From assembly GCA_028288365.1 (NCBI GenBank), contig JAQBNU010000115.1, positions 1 to 40,181 of the forward strand: a DNA stretch of 40,181 nucleotides, read 5' to 3'. The position numbers and the translations under genes are program-made. How positions within the stretch are numbered: position 1 is the first letter of the stretch; every line of letters begins with the position of its first letter. Positions 31,387-40,181 of this stretch are shown here, one piece after another. The notes beneath the pieces were generated by a model that had not been told where the DNA came from, made no database searches, and saw nothing but the letters and a program-made list of their open reading frames with translations. Origin of the DNA: Chitinophagaceae bacterium (GTDB lineage Bacteria > Bacteroidota > Bacteroidia > Cytophagales > Cytophagaceae).

Positions 31387-32626
31387 ATTCTACCTGAAGA
31401 AGTAATAGTTCCTGTTTTTTATTTAATAGCTCCATGTTCGCCATTTGCAATGCTTGTAAAGCATCCAGCACGACAAATAAGTCTTCTGTGTTTTGTTCGT
31501 AAGCGAGTAAAGAAGTTTTATAATTCTTTTCTAAAGCGGGAAGCATTGTTTTTTGATAAAGGCTGATCTGTTGTTTTTGCGTAGTGATTCTCCATTTGAT
31601 GGATTCTATTATTCCCGTCGCTTCATTGATGAGGGCTTCCCGTTGCTTTTGATAGCTTTTGATTTGATAACTCAATCCTTGCGAAGATGATTTATACATT
31701 TTTGATGACCAGGGAGCAATCGGAATACTGATCATTCCCATGAGGGTAAATAAATTGGGATTATTTCCAAACGAAAACATGTGTGCGTATTGAATTCCAA
31801 AATCAGGTTTCAAACGACTGTTTTCATAATGTTGTTTGTGCTTGTATACCAGAATGTTTTTGTCAATAGCGGTGATGTCACTTCGATTGGAAATAAGTGT
31901 TGATGTATCAATACTCGATTGATCATAGTTTTTGAGCATCACCATAGTATCGACATCGAATGCGATGGACTTATCTCTGTTCATTAATTGATTGAGGTAA
32001 ATCCGTTTCCAGTTGACTTCGCTTTCAAGCATCAACCTCGTATTTTGTATTTCAGCCAAACCAGCTTTTGCTTTATAAATGGAATTCAATTTTTCTTTTC
32101 CATAAGGATATCGTACTTCAGAAGTTTTGATGATGTAGTTGATCAACTGTTCTTGCTCATCCAGTACATGCAGCTTTTTTTCGAGGATCACCCATTCGTA
32201 ATAGTTGGTCTTGGCTTTAGCGAACAAATCGTTTTTTACCACTTCTTTGTTGGCTGTTTCTACAGCTGACATACTTTGCATGTACTCCTGATTTGCTTTC
32301 TGTTTGGCAGGATTAGGAATCATCTGTTGTCCTTGTATCATGAAGGATCCCATACCATTGTATGAGTTGCCATTTCCATTATCTGATTTCCACATGGATG
32401 GATTGTAGGGAGTCATAAAGAATCCCGCTCCCAGCTGAGGCGCCTCCCAGGCTTTGGCTCCTTTGGCATAAGCGTTATATGCACTGGCCTGAGCATCGTA
32501 CAATTGCAACTCCGGATTGTTTTTTTCTATGGTCTCTTGAATGGTATCTAACGGCATCACCTGTGCGTGCAATAGTAACGCTTGTGATACCAATAGAAAA
32601 GCTATTATTGTTTTCATCCTATCCAT
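31361..32626 (-). CDS. cusC: TolC-family outer-membrane efflux protein (CusC-like)
   Basis: A 421-residue protein with a signal peptide (about 1-21) and two TolC-type helical repeats (AQASAYNAYAKGAKAWEAPQ, ALLAYEQNTEDLFVVLDALQ-type segments) rich in Gln, Ala and Leu. It forms the outer-membrane duct of the tripartite efflux pump. A Met- and Asn-rich stretch (about 75-115) is noticeable. It starts four bases after the cusA stop. Confidence 0.9.
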   Translation of the reverse strand: MDRMKTIIAFLLVSQALLLHAQVMPLDTIQETIEKNNPELQLYDAQASAYNAYAKGAKAWEAPQLGAGFFMTPYNPSMWKSDNGNGNSYNGMGSFMIQGQQMIPNPAKQKANQEYMQSMSAVETANKEVVKNDLFAKAKTNYYEWVILEKKLHVLDEQEQLINYIIKTSEVRYPYGKEKLNSIYKAKAGLAEIQNTRLMLESEVNWKRIYLNQLMNRDKSIAFDVDTMVMLKNYDQSSIDTSTLISNRSDITAIDKNILVYKHKQHYENSRLKPDFGIQYAHMFSFGNNPNLFTLMGMISIPIAPWSSKMYKSSSQGLSYQIKSYQKQREALINEATGIIESIKWRITTQKQQISLYQKTMLPALEKNYKTSLLAYEQNTEDLFVVLDALQALQMANMELLNKKQELLLLQVEYEKTIEQK

Positions 32627-32630
32627 AAGT

Positions 32631-35600
32631 TTAATGTTCTACTTCCAATACATCTATTTTACCAAACTTCTTCAATTCGTATTCTTTTGTCATTTCAAAG
32701 ATGACAGGCGTTACAAGTAATATATGTGTCGAAGAAGTCAATACTCCGCCAATCATAGGCAGCACGATGGGTAGCATCACATCGCTTCCTACGCCTGTAG
32801 ACCATAGTACAGGTACTAATCCGAAAAGAGCTACAGACACCGTCATGAGTTTTGGACGTAATCGTTTAGCTGCTCCATTGATGACGTATTCCCTAATGTC
32901 TTCATTCGTGATCACTTCATTCAATGCGTTCTTTTTTAATACCAATTGATGCATGGCATCATTGAGATAAATAATCATGATGATACCTGTTTCGACTGCA
33001 ATTCCAAAAAGAGCAATAAAGCCAACGACTACTGCCACTGAAAGATTGACCTGGTAGCAATAAATCATGTAAGCCCCGCCAATCAGGGCAAATGGTACAG
33101 TCATTAAACTGAGTGCAGCTTCGCGTAAGGAATGGAACGCAAAATATAAAGCAGCGAAAATGATTAAGAGTACAATGGGGATGATGATCAATAGTGTTTG
33201 TTCAGCTCGTATCAGATTTTCATATTGTCCGCTCCACTCAATGAAGTAGCCTTTAGGTAGTTTGCTTATTTTGCCATCGAGTTTATGCATCGCTTCATTC
33301 ACCGTACTTCCAAGGTCTCTGTCTCTTACATTAAAGAGAACGGTACCTCTGAGCATGGCATTCTCTGAATTGATCATAGGCGGGCCTTCAGATAATGAAA
33401 TGTCGGCTACAGCCGATAAAGGAATAGTGCCATAGTTCATGGTTTGTATAGGTGTTCTTTTTATTTTATCGATGCTGTTGCGGTAGTCTTGTGCGAAGCG
33501 TGCATTCACATTGAACCGTTCTCTGCCTTCAATGGTTGTGGTAAGGTTCATTCCACCCAAGGCGGATTCTACCATCATGTTCACATCGTCACCACTTAAT
33601 CCATAGCGACCAATTTCTTCTTTCTTAATGGCAATGTCTAAATACTTCCCACCGGTAATTGGTTCTACATATAAATCTTTCACACCCTCAATACCTTCTA
33701 ATTCTTTTTTTAGCATTTGTGAAAAGGCATTGATGGAATCCAGATTTTGTCCATATACTTTTATTCCTACATCGGTTCTGATACCAGTAGACAGCATGTT
33801 GATGCGGTTGATGATGGGTTGTGTCCAACCATTCACTACACCTGGTATTTGTAATTTGGCATTCAGTTCATTGATGATATCCGATTTCGTGACTCCTTTT
33901 CTCCACTCTGCTTTGGGCTTGAGCAATACGATGGTTTCAATCATGCTGATGGGAGAGTTGTCCGTTGCGGTATTGGCACGTCCTGCCTTGCCTAAAACAG
34001 AAGCAACTTCCGGCAGGGACTTGATGATTTTATCCTGTACCTGAAGAATTCTTTTTACTTCTGCATTGGAAATGTCTGGTAAGGTAACGGGCATGAACAG
34101 GATAGAACCTTCATCCAATGGAGGCATAAACTCTTTGCCCAGACTCATTAGCAAAGGAATGCTGATGAGCAAAGCGATGATGTTTATTCCCAGTGTTGTT
34201 TTTCTCCACGTCAAACACCAGGTGATTAGAGGAGTGTACACTCTTTCCAGTACTTTGTTGATGGGATTACTGGTTTCCGGTTTTAGTTTTCCTTTCATGA
34301 AAAAAGAAATCAATACAGGAGCAAGTGTAACGGCCAGTATAGCATCAACCAGGAGAATAAAAGTTTTTGTCCAGGCTAGAGGATGAAAGAGTTTCCCTTC
34401 TTGCCCGGTCAACATGAACACGGGTAAGAAAGAGGCGATGATAATGATCGTAGAAAAGAAAATGCCCCGACCTACTTGCTTGCAAGATCTCTCAATGATT
34501 GCTAATCGGGTAGTTTGATCCGGTATGGTATCATGAAGGGCAAGATTGCGGTGACAGTTTTCTGCCATGACTATTCCATTGTCTACGATGACTCCGATGG
34601 CTAAGACAATACCGGTAAGCGACATGATATTGGAAGAGATGCCAAAAGCATTGAGCAAAATAAAACTGGCTGCAATGGTAAGAGGAATCTGAACAATGAT
34701 GCTGAATGAACTTTTCCAGCTGAATAGAAAGATGATGACAACAAGTGATACGGTGATGATCTCTTCCCATAGAGTATGCTTAATGGATGCGATGGCTTCT
34801 TCAATCAATGAACTCCTGTCGTAATCCACTTTAATGCTTACTCCTTTGGGCAAACCTTTCTCTATATCTTTTAATTTGGTTTTTACATCGGTGATCACTT
34901 GATCTGCATTCTCTCCGTAACGCATGACCACAATACCACCTACTACTTCTCCTTCACCGTCTTTATCAAAAATACCTAAACGAATATCTCCACCCATCTG
35001 TACGGTGGCTACATCCTTTATGCGAATGGGAATAGTGTTGCTTACAGACACGGGTATATTTCCAACATCTTCTATGTTCTTGATGTAACCTAATCCATGG
35101 ACGATGTAACCCATGTCACTCATTTCAAACTTACGACCACCTACATCGTTGTTGTTTGACTTTACAGCTTTCAATACATCCATCAATGTGAGGTTGTAAT
35201 AAGTAAGTTTATTAGGATCAATCGTGATCTGATACTGTTTTTGAAAGCCACCAAAGGAAGCTACTTCACTTACACCTTTTACTGTTTGTAAACCAAACTT
35301 GATGTACCAATCTTGTAAAGCTCTTTGCTCACCTAAATCGATGTTAGGAGCATCAAGGTGATACCAGAAGACGTGACCAACACCCGTGCCATCCGGTCCA
35401 AGGGTAGGAGTGATGCCTTGCGGAAGCAGGCGTTGTGCATAATTAAGTCGCTCCAATACACGTGTTCTGGCCCAATAGATATCTACATCATCTTCAAAAA
35501 TGATGTAAACAAAACTCATTCCAAACATGGATGTACCTCTTACATTTTTGATTTTCGGAATTCCCTGGAGATTCGAAACCAAAGGATAGGTAATCTGGTC

Positions 35601-35786
35601 TTCGATTACCTGTGGACTACGTCCCATCCACTCTGTGAAGACGATGACCTGATTCTCTGAAAGATCAGGGATCGCATCAATAGGATTTTGTTTGACAGCA
35701 AAAACTCCCCATACAAAAATCCCTGCTGCGATAAACAGCACGATGAATCGGTTCTTGATAGATAAGGAGATGAGTTTGTTTACCAT
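32631..35786 (-). CDS. cusA: CusA/CzcA-family heavy-metal RND pump
   Basis: A 1051-residue inner-membrane RND transporter of normal length for the metal-efflux (HME) family. It begins MVNKLISLSIKNRFIV and has NPIDAIPDLSENQVIV, PQVIEDQITYPL, GTSMFGMSFVYIIFEDDVDIYW, the paired six-helix membrane blocks, and GIVLAIGVIVDNGIVMAENC in the helix that carries proton-relay residues. Its similarity to CusA and its neighbours (two HMA proteins, CopA) favour Cu(I)/Ag(I). Substrate choice between copper/silver and Co/Zn/Cd is inferred from context. It starts one base after the stop of the periplasmic HMA protein gene. Confidence 0.93.
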   Translation of the reverse strand: MVNKLISLSIKNRFIVLFIAAGIFVWGVFAVKQNPIDAIPDLSENQVIVFTEWMGRSPQVIEDQITYPLVSNLQGIPKIKNVRGTSMFGMSFVYIIFEDDVDIYWARTRVLERLNYAQRLLPQGITPTLGPDGTGVGHVFWYHLDAPNIDLGEQRALQDWYIKFGLQTVKGVSEVASFGGFQKQYQITIDPNKLTYYNLTLMDVLKAVKSNNNDVGGRKFEMSDMGYIVHGLGYIKNIEDVGNIPVSVSNTIPIRIKDVATVQMGGDIRLGIFDKDGEGEVVGGIVVMRYGENADQVITDVKTKLKDIEKGLPKGVSIKVDYDRSSLIEEAIASIKHTLWEEIITVSLVVIIFLFSWKSSFSIIVQIPLTIAASFILLNAFGISSNIMSLTGIVLAIGVIVDNGIVMAENCHRNLALHDTIPDQTTRLAIIERSCKQVGRGIFFSTIIIIASFLPVFMLTGQEGKLFHPLAWTKTFILLVDAILAVTLAPVLISFFMKGKLKPETSNPINKVLERVYTPLITWCLTWRKTTLGINIIALLISIPLLMSLGKEFMPPLDEGSILFMPVTLPDISNAEVKRILQVQDKIIKSLPEVASVLGKAGRANTATDNSPISMIETIVLLKPKAEWRKGVTKSDIINELNAKLQIPGVVNGWTQPIINRINMLSTGIRTDVGIKVYGQNLDSINAFSQMLKKELEGIEGVKDLYVEPITGGKYLDIAIKKEEIGRYGLSGDDVNMMVESALGGMNLTTTIEGRERFNVNARFAQDYRNSIDKIKRTPIQTMNYGTIPLSAVADISLSEGPPMINSENAMLRGTVLFNVRDRDLGSTVNEAMHKLDGKISKLPKGYFIEWSGQYENLIRAEQTLLIIIPIVLLIIFAALYFAFHSLREAALSLMTVPFALIGGAYMIYCYQVNLSVAVVVGFIALFGIAVETGIIMIIYLNDAMHQLVLKKNALNEVITNEDIREYVINGAAKRLRPKLMTVSVALFGLVPVLWSTGVGSDVMLPIVLPMIGGVLTSSTHILLVTPVIFEMTKEYELKKFGKIDVLEVEH

Positions 35787-35787
35787 T

Positions 35788-36165
35788 TTAGTTGTTATTT
35801 ATTTTTTTCGCAGCAGGTCTTTTGTATTGACAACAGCCAGGTAATTTGTTGTAAGCATCATCAGTAGCTTTTACTGTATCGGTATCATATCCGGCATTGG
35901 CTACCAATTTATGGATGTTATCAACGCTTATCATGTGCGGATCATAGACTACAGTCAGCATTTTAGTTTTTACATCCCAGGTTGCTTTTTTGATGTTTTG
36001 GTTTTTTAATAATGCTGTTTCTATATTCTTTTTACACATTTCACAGTTTCCATAAACTTTGAAAGTAACCGTCTCATCGTGTAGAATGCTTGCAGATGCA
36101 TTTGTTGCAAATACAACTGTAAGTATGGTAAAGAAGAAAGAGAGGATAATTTTTTGAGTTTTCAC
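35788..36165 (-). CDS. Secreted HMA-domain metal-binding protein
   Basis: 125 residues with a signal peptide (about 1-26, ending NASAS) and one HMA domain with C41-E-M-C44 (FKVYGNCEMCKKNIETALL). The C-terminal tail adds CC (LPGCCQYKRPAAKK). It is probably a periplasmic Cu(I)/Ag(I) chaperone for the CusA/CusB pump, comparable in role to CusF but of a different fold. It starts with GTG at 36163-36165 and is the first gene of the efflux operon that runs to 25563. Confidence 0.86.
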   Translation of the reverse strand: MKTQKIILSFFFTILTVVFATNASASILHDETVTFKVYGNCEMCKKNIETALLKNQNIKKATWDVKTKMLTVVYDPHMISVDNIHKLVANAGYDTDTVKATDDAYNKLPGCCQYKRPAAKKINNN

Positions 36166-36191
36166 AATGATATAGATTAGAATGAATAGAG

Positions 36192-36236
36192 GATTACATG
36201 ATTACATGATGAATAAATGTACAGTTCAATACATTT
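36192..36236 (-). promoter_or_regulatory. Tandem GATTACAT repeat and nearby inverted repeat upstream of the copper operon
   Basis: GATTACAT occurs twice in direct tandem (36192-36207) and is followed by AAATGTA-N8-TACATTT (36215-36236). Both lie 27-71 bases upstream of the first gene of the efflux operon. TACATTTA on the minus strand (36214-36221) matches the -7 consensus except for the last base. Direct repeats are typical AraC-type operators, so this may be the site of the HMA-AraC regulator. No copy was seen before copA. Confidence 0.4.
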
Positions 36237-36415
36237 TTATTTGTCCATCCGTTTAGAGAACAGGTAATAAATGATTGTTCTGTTAAGAGTTTCCTATAGA
36301 ATATTCTCAAAACCTGTTTGACAGATTTTATTCAAGGATTAGAATAGTATGGGAAATAGAAGATATGGACAGGCACCGATGCATTCAGGCATCAACATCC
36401 ATGTGAAAAGAAAAA

Positions 36416-36820
36416 TTAAACAATAAGGGAGTGCAATCGGATATAGATAGCCGTCTTGGGGGGGCCTGTTTCAAAGGTGTAAAACTGACTGCTGTGCTTA
36501 TTTAAAATAGCATAGTCAGAAGCAGGAAGGATATAGTAAGAAGGTAATATCGCTAAGAATAAAGAAGATGCATCGAAAAAATCAAAATGAATTGGAACAT
36601 TCAGTTGATCATCGTCCACAGAAAGCTGGGTCTGCGTATCCTTGCAGCAGTCCATATCAGCTTCTTGCTTACCGCACATAGCACAGCGGTCAGATTTTTT
36701 GTTTTGCAGAGTAAAAGAAACAGAAGATATCTTGTCTCCACAGTAATGGGTATTCATGACCAACCCCATATTGAAGGTGGTATAGATTCCCAAAAGTAAA
36801 AGACAGATGACTTGTTTCAT
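36416..36820 (-). CDS. HYC_CC_PP family protein
   Basis: A 134-residue protein with an N-terminal hydrophobic signal or anchor (about 1-20). It has the three motifs that name this Bacteroidota family: H25-Y-C (MNTHYCGDKISSVSF), C58-C (MDCCKDTQ) after CAMCG, and P120-P (ETGPPKTAIYIR). The function is unknown. The cysteines and the location 250 bases upstream of the copper efflux operon suggest metal handling. A 283-base gap with no gene separates it from the MFS transporter gene. Confidence 0.8.
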   Translation of the reverse strand: MKQVICLLLLGIYTTFNMGLVMNTHYCGDKISSVSFTLQNKKSDRCAMCGKQEADMDCCKDTQTQLSVDDDQLNVPIHFDFFDASSLFLAILPSYYILPASDYAILNKHSSQFYTFETGPPKTAIYIRLHSLIV

Positions 36821-37103
36821 ATTCGTAAAGTAATGTTTCCTTTTAGATAGAGTTGTTATATTTTATTGGTAAAGAGTTATAAAATTATGACATTCTTCTT
36901 TTGGGTAATTCTAAAGGCACCTAGAGATATCATTATATCTAATATATGGAAATATCTTTCATTATAAAACTCTAAGTATTAAAGTTTAGGCTATGACTTA
37001 ATAGAAGAGGTTTTCTCTTTTGAGAAATAGACTGAATAAGCTAGTAAATGATAATTGTGAACCTACGAATCTTTACCGTTCAAAATATACACTATTTAAA
37101 TTG

Positions 37104-38273
37104 TTATATTTTTTTTAACAAGAACTGAGAAAGGTATAGGACTACAAATACTATAATTATACTGGTTGTAATAAAAACAGTTGTTGATCCAAAACTATAC
37201 CACATTATTCCTGCAATACTACTTGCTAAAAGTGTAAAAATACTTTGAAAGGCAGTAAAGGTACCTATTGCTGTAGCGGTATCTTTTCTTTCTGAAATAT
37301 TAGAAATCCATGCTTTCGCAATTCCCTCTGTTGATGCTGCATATATGCCGTACAAGAAGAATAGTAAATAATAGATAATTGGATTAGTATTCATTCCCAT
37401 GCAGAAATATACGATGGCAAATAGTGTCAAACCGGATAAAAATATTTTTTTTAATCCGATTTTATCGGCTAGTATGCCTATTGGATAAGCAAATATTACA
37501 TAGACTAAATTGTAAAAAATATAAATGGTGATTACGTCAATGTCATTCATACCAGCCTCTTTCATTTTTAGTAAAAGAAAGACATCAGAACTATTGAATA
37601 AGGTAAATAAAAGTAATCCTGATACTAGTCTTCTATACTCTACAGGACTTTGCTTCCAGTAATGTAGAAAAGAGAAAAAAGAAATGGTGATTCGCTTTTC
37701 ATTTGGCATTCGACGCTGATCTTTTAATAGAAAAGATGCAGCAATGGCCAACAGCCCTGGAATGAATGCGAGATAGAAAAGAGTTTTATAATCTTTAGGA
37801 TGAAAATACAGGTAAGCCAAAGCGAGTAATGGTCCGATAACAGCTCCTAATGTATCCATCGAACGATGAAAACCGAATACTCTTCCTTTCGTTTCTATAG
37901 AAGATTCATCGGAGAGTATAGCATCCCTAGCACCCGTTCTTAATCCTTTTCCTAAACGGTCTATTGTGCGTGCAAAAAATATCCAGAGAGGAAATGAGAG
38001 AAGAGCCATCATGGGTTTTGAGAAAGCACTTAATGCATAACCCCATCGTACAAAGGGAACTCGTATGCCTTTCTTGTCAGATAATTTACCAAAATATCCC
38101 TTACTCAATCCTGCTGTTGCTTCTGCCAGCCCTTCTAGAAAACCGATTAATACAATTGAAAAGCCAATGCTTTTTAAGTAGATAGGCATTATGGGATATA
38201 ACATTTCACTAGCCATGTCTGTAAAAAGGCTCACAAAAGATAATATCCAAACGGTGCGTGTAATGTAATTCAT
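37104..38273 (-). CDS. MFS transporter, substrate unknown
   Basis: A 389-residue major facilitator protein with about 11-12 membrane helices. Typical features are SLFTDMASEMLYPIMPIYL in helix 1, GYFGKLSDKKG in the loop after helix 2, RTIDRLGKGLRTGARDAIL, and GRVFGFHRSMDTLGAVIGP. This subgroup is annotated only as MFS in Bacteroidota and the substrate cannot be read from sequence. The ATG at 38273 is preferred over a TTG one codon upstream. Its neighbours give no operon context. Confidence 0.88.
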   Translation of the reverse strand: MNYITRTVWILSFVSLFTDMASEMLYPIMPIYLKSIGFSIVLIGFLEGLAEATAGLSKGYFGKLSDKKGIRVPFVRWGYALSAFSKPMMALLSFPLWIFFARTIDRLGKGLRTGARDAILSDESSIETKGRVFGFHRSMDTLGAVIGPLLALAYLYFHPKDYKTLFYLAFIPGLLAIAASFLLKDQRRMPNEKRITISFFSFLHYWKQSPVEYRRLVSGLLLFTLFNSSDVFLLLKMKEAGMNDIDVITIYIFYNLVYVIFAYPIGILADKIGLKKIFLSGLTLFAIVYFCMGMNTNPIIYYLLFFLYGIYAASTEGIAKAWISNISERKDTATAIGTFTAFQSIFTLLASSIAGIMWYSFGSTTVFITTSIIIVFVVLYLSQFLLKKI

Positions 38274-38400
38274 CAATCAAAAGTTGTTTGGCAATTTAGA
38301 ATAATTATTTAGTTTCCTTTTGTTAATAAATAGGTACTCTACATATCTTGTTTACAAGGAAGTGAATGATGAGAACGCTTTTTAAAGTGGTATTCAGACA

Positions 38401-38432
38401 AAAAAAATCGCCAGAGAAATCTTACCTGGCGA
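38401..38432 (-). terminator. Terminator downstream of the T9SS-secreted protein gene
   Basis: Stem TCGCCAG (38408-38414) with CTGGCGA (38426-38432). On the minus strand it is followed by seven U residues (A run at 38401-38407). It lies 55 bases after the stop of the minus-strand gene at 38488. Confidence 0.85.
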
Positions 38433-38487
38433 CTATATTCTATAAAGAGGTGTTTGTTTCTACAATTGTGTTCGCGGAAGAGTTAAG

Positions 38488-40181
38488 TTAGTAGATCATT
38501 AATTTTTGTTTGTACTCGTTCATACCAGACGGAGCAACAGATACGATGTATGTTCCATGAGAAAGATAGGTCAGGTCACCGAGGTCTTCATGAATAGTTC
38601 CTGATTCCGTACTGATCAATACGCTGGAGTAAATCAATCTACCCAGCATATCATAGATGGCTACCGGTACCTTACTGTTTGTTGTTACTCCAAATAAATC
38701 AAGGAAAACACTGTTGCCGCTGGTGGAAGGATTAGGAGAAAGATTCATCGTAAAGGTGCTCCATGCACTATCGTCTATCTTGGCGATATTAGAGTAAGTG
38801 TATTTACCATCAAAATCAGTTTGTTTGATCCTGTAATAAGAAATACCTGAAAGTGCATGATCATCGGTGTAAGTATAGGTGTTTACATTGCTGCTGTTAC
38901 CAGCTCCTTTGATGCGAACAATGTCTGTGAATTGCACACCATCTGCTGAACGTTGCAAGGTGAAGTAATCATTATTCTCTTCACTGGCTGTGCTCCATTG
39001 CAGCAAAGCTGTTCCGTGTTCTTTGAGATAGGCTCTGAAGTAAAGCAAAGATACAGGCAATGTCGCATAGGCTGTTACAGGTGTCTTGCCGCAGGAAGAA
39101 GCAGGATCACCTTCTGTGATTTGCCAGTTGAAGATACCTGGATACCAACCTTGATTTGGAACGGTGATGGTTACTTCGGGATCTTTTGTAATCACCGCAG
39201 GTGCTGTAGTCCATCCGCCGCGAGCTCCAACAAAATCATAATACATATTGCCTTTAAGACTTCCAGTCATGGCATCATAACTGATTTGATATTGGTGGCC
39301 CGCAATAATACTATAACCACCAAAAGGAACCAAAATGCTTTGAGTACCTAAGGCAAATCCCGACACAGATTTTACATACGAAGTAGATAGAGCTGCGTTG
39401 GTCAAATCATCTATATATACCACTACCTGTGTTCCTGCGAGCTGAGGGGTAGCAGTAATGGTAACATCAACATTTACTGAATTAAAAGTAAAACTGCTAT
39501 TCGCAGTAAACTTTAACCAGAGATCTTGGTGAACGGTTAAATTCGTTGGAGTATTGTTACCACCAGTTCCATATTGTGTATTATTTAGGAATGCTACACT
39601 CTTATTGACGACCGTCGTAATAGAAGAGTTCTTTACATAGTATACTGTAGTACTTGCTAACACCGGAGTCGTAAATGTAGTACCTGTATACAATAAAGTC
39701 CCACCTGAATTATACCATTGGTAAGTTCCTCCGTCATTGTCCACACTAAGTGTTGTAGAAGCAGGAGCGGCAAAAGTATTATCATGCCCTACAGGTAATT
39801 CCGGGTAGCCCTTAATGACAGCACTTCCAGAGGCATTGCCATTACAGGGTGTATTGTCTTTAACCGCCACCAAACTGTAGGTATGAGGAGCTGTTCCGGA
39901 TATGGTGTAAGGAGAAGACATAATTCCTGTTATAGGCGTTTGATTGACTCCATCAATGGCATAAGTAATAGACCAGGGTGGTGTACCGGTTAAAGCTACA
40001 TTCACAGGAGTCGTAGCTGTTCCATCGTTACAGATCGTAGCATTACCAGACATAATGCCTATACCTCCAGAAGAAGTAATAGGTATGCTTAAGCTTGCTG
40101 GACATAAACGAGCTCCTGGATTTTGCACTTGTTGTACGCTTACCGTATAAGTGCCGGGAGTATTTACTGTGGTTGTTGAAG
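38488..40181 (-). CDS. Large T9SS-secreted protein, 5' end outside the window
   Basis: The frame is open to the right edge, giving at least 564 residues, so the start is not visible. The visible part has Ig-like or adhesion-type repeats rich in Thr, Ser and Gly (TICNDGTATTPVNVALTGTP, SVDNDGGTYQWYNSGGTLLY), a beta-sandwich region (VYYVKNSS, LWLKFTANSS), a segment typical of Bacteroidota secreted proteins (YFRAYLKEHGTALLQWSTAS), and a C-terminal sorting domain (LSPNPSTSGN, YDMLGRLIYS, YIVSVAPSG, QKLMIY). It is probably exported by the type IX system and attached to or released from the cell surface. The ligand or enzyme activity is unknown. Confidence 0.88.
   Translation of the reverse strand, partial: STTTVNTPGTYTVSVQQVQNPGARLCPASLSIPITSSGGIGIMSGNATICNDGTATTPVNVALTGTPPWSITYAIDGVNQTPITGIMSSPYTISGTAPHTYSLVAVKDNTPCNGNASGSAVIKGYPELPVGHDNTFAAPASTTLSVDNDGGTYQWYNSGGTLLYTGTTFTTPVLASTTVYYVKNSSITTVVNKSVAFLNNTQYGTGGNNTPTNLTVHQDLWLKFTANSSFTFNSVNVDVTITATPQLAGTQVVVYIDDLTNAALSTSYVKSVSGFALGTQSILVPFGGYSIIAGHQYQISYDAMTGSLKGNMYYDFVGARGGWTTAPAVITKDPEVTITVPNQGWYPGIFNWQITEGDPASSCGKTPVTAYATLPVSLLYFRAYLKEHGTALLQWSTASEENNDYFTLQRSADGVQFTDIVRIKGAGNSSNVNTYTYTDDHALSGISYYRIKQTDFDGKYTYSNIAKIDDSAWSTFTMNLSPNPSTSGNSVFLDLFGVTTNSKVPVAIYDMLGRLIYSSVLISTESGTIHEDLGDLTYLSHGTYIVSVAPSGMNEYKQKLMIY

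Noticed and set aside
36925..36940. AGATAT-CATT-ATATCT palindrome in the gap before the MFS gene.
   Set aside because: Short and AT-rich, single copy, not positioned at a clear promoter; likely chance.

Overview
The window reads as a chromosomal segment of a Bacteroidota bacterium, most likely Cytophagales-like. The evidence is a fused ccoN-ccoO gene, a type IX secretion (T9SS) C-terminal sorting domain, an ECF sigma/FecR/STN set, HYC_CC_PP and DUF5777 family proteins, and a textbook TTTG-N19-TAnnTTTG promoter in front of a tRNA-Thr gene. I cannot name genus or species from sequence alone. No insertion sequence, phage module or CRISPR array was seen.

Layout. (1) 1-1784: 3' part of a DUF349 gene, tRNA-Thr(TGT) with promoter and terminator, a gene-free stretch with a 14-bp inverted repeat, and an OsmC-family gene. 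(2) 1904-12458, plus strand: a complete cbb3 high-affinity cytochrome oxidase locus: ccoI, ccoS, fused ccoNO, ccoQ, ccoP, ccoG, ccoH, a UreH/SafE-like membrane protein, oxygen-independent hemN and a fatty acid desaturase, closed by a strong terminator. (3) 12531-17808, minus strand: ECF sigma factor, FecR anti-sigma factor and an STN-domain surface protein, then two c-type cytochrome lipoproteins, a DUF5777 barrel protein and a YceI protein. (4) 17872-21639, minus strand: a His-rich coiled-coil protein, fermentative D-lactate dehydrogenase, a FixL-like PAS histidine kinase and a response regulator fusing a receiver to a CRP/FNR DNA-binding protein. (5) 21867-24869, plus strand: PRC-barrel protein and P3B Mg-type ATPase. 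(6) 24932-36820, minus strand: copper/silver defence: HYC_CC_PP protein, periplasmic HMA protein, CusA-type RND pump, TolC-type channel, two heavy-metal-domain adaptors, an HMA-AraC regulator, CopA ATPase, a CopZ-like chaperone and a small repeat protein. (7) 37104-40181, minus strand: an MFS transporter and a T9SS-secreted protein cut by the window edge.

How the parts fit. The kinase at 18930-20165 has a FixL-type PAS sequence in which the heme-ligand His (H70) and oxygen-sensing Arg (R90) lie 20 residues apart, as in rhizobial FixL. Its partner carries the CRP/FNR recognition residues (E318, R322) but no Fe-S cysteines. Intergenic palindromes of the form ATGAYA-N2-TRTCAT, with the CRP/FNR TGA-N6-TCA spacing, lie upstream of ccoI, ccoS/ccoNO, the divergent lactate dehydrogenase and PRC-barrel operons, and the small repeat protein gene. 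At ccoI and the PRC-barrel gene the palindrome sits exactly 22 bases before a TAnnTTTG-like box. I infer a compact FixL -> receiver-CRP oxygen-response circuit controlling respiration and fermentation, possibly controlling its own operon.

A second, independent circuit is suggested by two copies of GCATAGGGGT-N16-GTC on the minus strand. One lies before fecR and one before the cytochrome/DUF5777/YceI operon, as expected for promoters of the adjacent ECF sigma factor.
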